Shown here piece after piece: positions 6,409 through 8,817 of a DNA stretch of 8,817 bases. The position numbers were made by a program, and so were the translations under genes. Source of the stretch: Sulfurovum sp. (lineage in GTDB: Bacteria; Campylobacterota; Campylobacteria; Campylobacterales; Sulfurovaceae); contig DAOVZV010000027.1 of assembly GCA_030634925.1 (NCBI GenBank), positions 1 to 8,817 on the forward strand. The letters run 5' to 3'. A model generated the notes under the pieces. The model worked only from the letters and a program-made list of their open reading frames with translations. It searched no databases and was not told where the DNA came from. Within the stretch, counting starts at the first letter, position 1, and each line of letters starts with the position of its first letter.

Positions 6409-6436
6409 ACGGTATTACAAATAAAAAGGATTTAAA

Positions 6437-6922
6437 ATGAAGAAATTAATGGTTATCTTAGGACTCACAATGGCACTAGCCTCTACTCAAGCTGTAGCAT
6501 CTGCTACAATCGCTACAGTAAATGGTATGAAAATTACAGAAGCTGATGCAGATAAAGCACTAAATACACTTACAAAAGGTCAAAAAAAGTGGAGTACACT
6601 ACCAGCAGATGCTAGAAAACAACTTATCCAAATGATGGCTCCATCTAAGCTAGTATTGGCAAAAGCAAAAAAGAGTCTAAGCACAAAAGAGAGAGATGCA
6701 GCAGTATCTAGTTTTTGGATGCAAAAGAGTATGGCTAATATCAAAATCACTGATAAAGAGGCTAAGTCTGCTTATAACAAAATGAAAAAAAATCTAAAAG
6801 CAACAAAAAGCACACAAAAACTACCAGCGTTTGATGTAGCAAAAAACAGTATCAAAATGCAACTAGCACAAGAAAAAGTAGTAGCTAAATTGATGAAGTC
6901 TGCAAAAATAAAAATTAAATAA
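6437..6922 (+). CDS. Secreted SurA_N/PEB4-like protein lacking the parvulin domain (short form)
   Basis: A 161-residue, very lysine-rich secreted protein, the second parvulin-free relative. The signal peptide is residues 1-23, with cleavage near AVASA. The mature protein starts directly with TIATVNGMKITEADADKAL (24-42). DARKQLIQMMAPSKLVLAKAKKSLSTKERDAAVSSFWMQKS (58-98) and ITDKEAKSAYNKM (104-116) follow. A short Lys/Thr spacer leads to LPAFDVAKNSIKMQLAQEKVVAKLMKSAKIKIK (129-161). The last segment matches the C-terminal helix of the PEB4-like protein, so the parvulin domain is cleanly missing from between the two halves. It matches its 203-residue neighbour closely in the SurA_N region (NG-x-x-I-x-x-x-DAD, RKQLI, AKK-x-LS, WMQK). 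The ribosome binding site AAGGA lies 6 bases before the ATG, a better site than its neighbour's. Periplasmic chaperone function is inferred and isomerase activity is not expected. Confidence 0.75.
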   Translation: MKKLMVILGLTMALASTQAVASATIATVNGMKITEADADKALNTLTKGQKKWSTLPADARKQLIQMMAPSKLVLAKAKKSLSTKERDAAVSSFWMQKSMANIKITDKEAKSAYNKMKKNLKATKSTQKLPAFDVAKNSIKMQLAQEKVVAKLMKSAKIKIK

Positions 6923-6940
6923 CTCTATTTAGGAATATAT

Positions 6941-8014
6941 ATGTCACAAAAAGTATTGGATGTAGTCCCTGCTGGTGTAGTCACAGGAGACAATTTACAA
7001 AAGCTATTTGCAGTAGCAAAGAGTGAGGGGTTTGCCCTCCCTGCTGTCAATGTAGTAAGTACAACTTCTATCAATGCTGTACTTGAATCTGCAAAAAATG
7101 TAAAATCTCCTATCATCGTACAGTTTTCTAATGGTGGAGCTATATATTATGCAGGAAAATCTATATCATCAGATGTGGCAGGAGTATTGGGTGCTATATC
7201 AGGTGCAAATCATGTACATACTCTAGCAGAAGCTTATGGTATTCCTGTAGTACTACATACAGACCACGCATCAAGAAAGCTATTGCCATGGATTGACTCT
7301 TTGTTAGATGCTAGTGAAGAGTATTACAAAGCTCATGGTAAACCTCTTTTCTCTTCTCACATGATAGATTTGTCAGAAGAGCCTATAGAAGAAAATATCG
7401 CTACTTGTAAAGAGTATCTAGCACGGATGAGCAAGATAGGAATGACATTAGAGATAGAACTAGGAGTGACTGGTGGAGAAGAAGATGGTGTAGATAATAC
7501 AGACATAGACAACTCTCTATTATATACTCAACCCCAAGAGGTAGCGTATGCGTATGAGGAACTATCCAAAGTATCTGATAAGTTTACGATAGCAGCATCA
7601 TTTGGTAATGTCCATGGTGTATATAAACCAGGTAATGTTACTCTCACACCAGAGATACTCAAAAACTCACAATCTTATATAGAAGAGAAGTACAATACAG
7701 CTACTCAACCTATTGACTTTGTATTTCATGGTGGGTCTGGTTCTGAGCTATCTGATATTCAAGAGTCTATCGGGTATGGTGTAGTCAAGATGAATATAGA
7801 CACAGATACTCAATGGGCATTTTGGGATGGTGTAAGAAAATATGTATCCAAAAATGAAGCTTACCTTCAAGGACAAATAGGTAATCCTGATGGAGAAGAT
7901 AAACCAAATAAAAACTACTATGACCCAAGAAAATGGCTTAGAGAAGCTGAACTTTCTACAGTAGCAAGACTAGAACAAGCATTTGATGACCTCAATTGTA
8001 TAGGTCGTAACTAA
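6941..8014 (+). CDS. fba: Class II (zinc) fructose-bisphosphate aldolase
   Basis: This cytoplasmic enzyme reversibly cleaves fructose 1,6-bisphosphate into dihydroxyacetone phosphate and glyceraldehyde 3-phosphate, for gluconeogenesis or glycolysis. The 357 residues align over their whole length with E. coli FbaA (class IIA) as I recall it. Catalytic Asp108 and zinc ligand His109 lie in LHTDHA. Glu173 lies in LEIELGVTGGEEDGVDN. Zinc ligands His225 (FGNVHGVYKPGN) and His263 (FVFHGGSGS) are present, as is the phosphate-binding region VVKMNIDTDTQWA (281-293). The C-terminus KNYYDPRKWLREAE is also typical. AGGA (6931-6934) lies 6 bases before the ATG, and the gene begins 18 bases after the preceding stop, so it is probably co-transcribed with the secreted foldase relatives. 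That neighbourhood matches the peb4-fba order in Campylobacter. No oddity is seen. Confidence 0.97.
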   Translation: MSQKVLDVVPAGVVTGDNLQKLFAVAKSEGFALPAVNVVSTTSINAVLESAKNVKSPIIVQFSNGGAIYYAGKSISSDVAGVLGAISGANHVHTLAEAYGIPVVLHTDHASRKLLPWIDSLLDASEEYYKAHGKPLFSSHMIDLSEEPIEENIATCKEYLARMSKIGMTLEIELGVTGGEEDGVDNTDIDNSLLYTQPQEVAYAYEELSKVSDKFTIAASFGNVHGVYKPGNVTLTPEILKNSQSYIEEKYNTATQPIDFVFHGGSGSELSDIQESIGYGVVKMNIDTDTQWAFWDGVRKYVSKNEAYLQGQIGNPDGEDKPNKNYYDPRKWLREAELSTVARLEQAFDDLNCIGRN

Positions 8015-8018
8015 TATA

Positions 8019-8817
8019 TTGTTCTCTCCATCTCCGATAGAGTCTATCACAGTTGGAGGAGACTCTTTTTATCTCAAAAGAGATGACCTCCTCCATATAG
8101 ATTTCTCTGGCAACAAAGCACGAAAATTCTACCACTTCCTACACAAAGATTTCCCTCATATACAAAAGATAGTCTCTTATGGTTCTGCTCAATCTAATGC
8201 TATGTATTCATTGTCTGTATTAGCCAAACTTAGAGGATGGAAATTTGACTATTATGTATCTCATATAGCTGACTATCTACTATCTAATCCTCATGGTAAT
8301 TATAGAGGTGCATTGGACAATGGTATGAACATTATAGTAGGAGAGATACCACAAGAGTATCCAAAAGATGTATTGGTCATAGAAGAGGGAGGACGACAAA
8401 AAGAGTCTCTATATGGTATAGAGATATTGGCAAGAGAAATTATAGATTGGCAAAAAGCAAACTCTATCAAAAATCTAAATATATTCTTGCCATCAGGTAC
8501 TGGTACGACAGCCCTTTACCTACAAAAATCTCTGATAGATACAGATATGAAAGTATATACGACACCTTGCGTTGGAGATAGTGCATATCTCACCAAACAG
8601 TTTGAAGAATTGGAGATAAATCAAATATATCATCCACAAATATTAACTCTTGACAAAAAACACCACTTTGGCAAACTATATCGACAAAACTATGAAATTT
8701 GGCTAAAATTACAACAAGAGACCAAAGTAGAGTTTGATTTATTATACGACCCTTTGGGCTGGAGAGTACTACTTCACCATATCAATATATTTACATCACC
8801 TATACTATACATCCATC
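8019..8817 (+). CDS. PLP-dependent ACC deaminase/D-cysteine desulfhydrase-like enzyme; C-terminus cut by window edge
   Basis: An open frame of 266 codons runs off the window end. It reads FYLKRDDLLHIDFSGNKARKFYHFL near the N-terminus, where the lysine of SGNK is the expected Schiff-base lysine for pyridoxal phosphate. SYGSAQSNAMYSLSVLAKLRGW follows, then the glycine-rich phosphate-binding loop LPSGTGTTALYL. This is the fold type II PLP family that includes 1-aminocyclopropane-1-carboxylate deaminase and D-cysteine desulfhydrase. The true substrate cannot be told from sequence, and ACC deaminase activity is not assumed. No ATG or GTG is available between the in-frame TAG at 8001-8003 and the conserved N-terminus, so TTG at 8019, 4 bases after the fba stop, is the likely start. 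No clear ribosome binding site precedes it, implying coupling to fba. Judging by the family, only the last few dozen residues are missing. Confidence 0.82.
   Translation, partial: MFSPSPIESITVGGDSFYLKRDDLLHIDFSGNKARKFYHFLHKDFPHIQKIVSYGSAQSNAMYSLSVLAKLRGWKFDYYVSHIADYLLSNPHGNYRGALDNGMNIIVGEIPQEYPKDVLVIEEGGRQKESLYGIEILAREIIDWQKANSIKNLNIFLPSGTGTTALYLQKSLIDTDMKVYTTPCVGDSAYLTKQFEELEINQIYHPQILTLDKKHHFGKLYRQNYEIWLKLQQETKVEFDLLYDPLGWRVLLHHINIFTSPILYIH

Overview
The window is AT-rich, densely coded DNA that looks like a free-living member of the Campylobacterota (formerly Epsilonproteobacteria). The main evidence is gene order. An nth gene (endonuclease III) lies divergent from a PEB4/Cbf2-type periplasmic foldase, and class II fructose-bisphosphate aldolase lies downstream, which is the order I remember from Campylobacter jejuni (Cj0595c-Cj0597). 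The futalosine-pathway gene mqnE and the ATA/CTA-rich codon use fit the same group. Genus cannot be fixed from sequence reading alone.

Layout. (1) 1-1214, minus strand: the N-terminal 404 residues of a cytoplasmic-looking molybdopterin nitrate reductase, cut by the window edge. (2) 1215-1323: a divergent promoter region. (3) 1324-2848, plus strand: mqnE (aminofutalosine synthase, menaquinone synthesis), overlapping by 8 bases a small purine-type phosphoribosyltransferase. (4) 2895-4076, minus strand: an AAA ATPase with a DUF4143-like C-terminus, probably an accessory gene. (5) 4182-4823, minus strand: nth. (6) 4919-8014, plus strand: a periplasmic foldase cluster followed by fba. The cluster has a PEB4-like parvulin gene carrying an apparent one-base deletion in an A tract, then two smaller secreted paralogues that keep the N- and C-terminal chaperone parts but lack the parvulin domain. 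(7) 8019-8817, plus strand: an incomplete PLP-dependent ACC deaminase/D-cysteine desulfhydrase-like gene, starting 4 bases after fba on a probable TTG codon.

How the genes may work together. Menaquinone made through MqnE feeds anaerobic or microaerobic respiration. Cleavage of aminofutalosine releases a purine base, which the adjoining phosphoribosyltransferase could salvage (inference). The three secreted SurA/PEB4-like proteins plausibly act together on outer-membrane or periplasmic protein folding, and fba is co-transcribed with at least the last of them.

The most interesting part is 4919-6922. A full foldase with a broken reading frame sits beside two 'core-only' relatives, so the locus may be moving from one PPIase-containing foldase to a set of parvulin-free chaperones. 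The frameshift may equally be a homopolymer sequencing error. I see no tRNA, rRNA, CRISPR array, insertion sequence or phage gene. No stretch over 300 bases lacks a gene.
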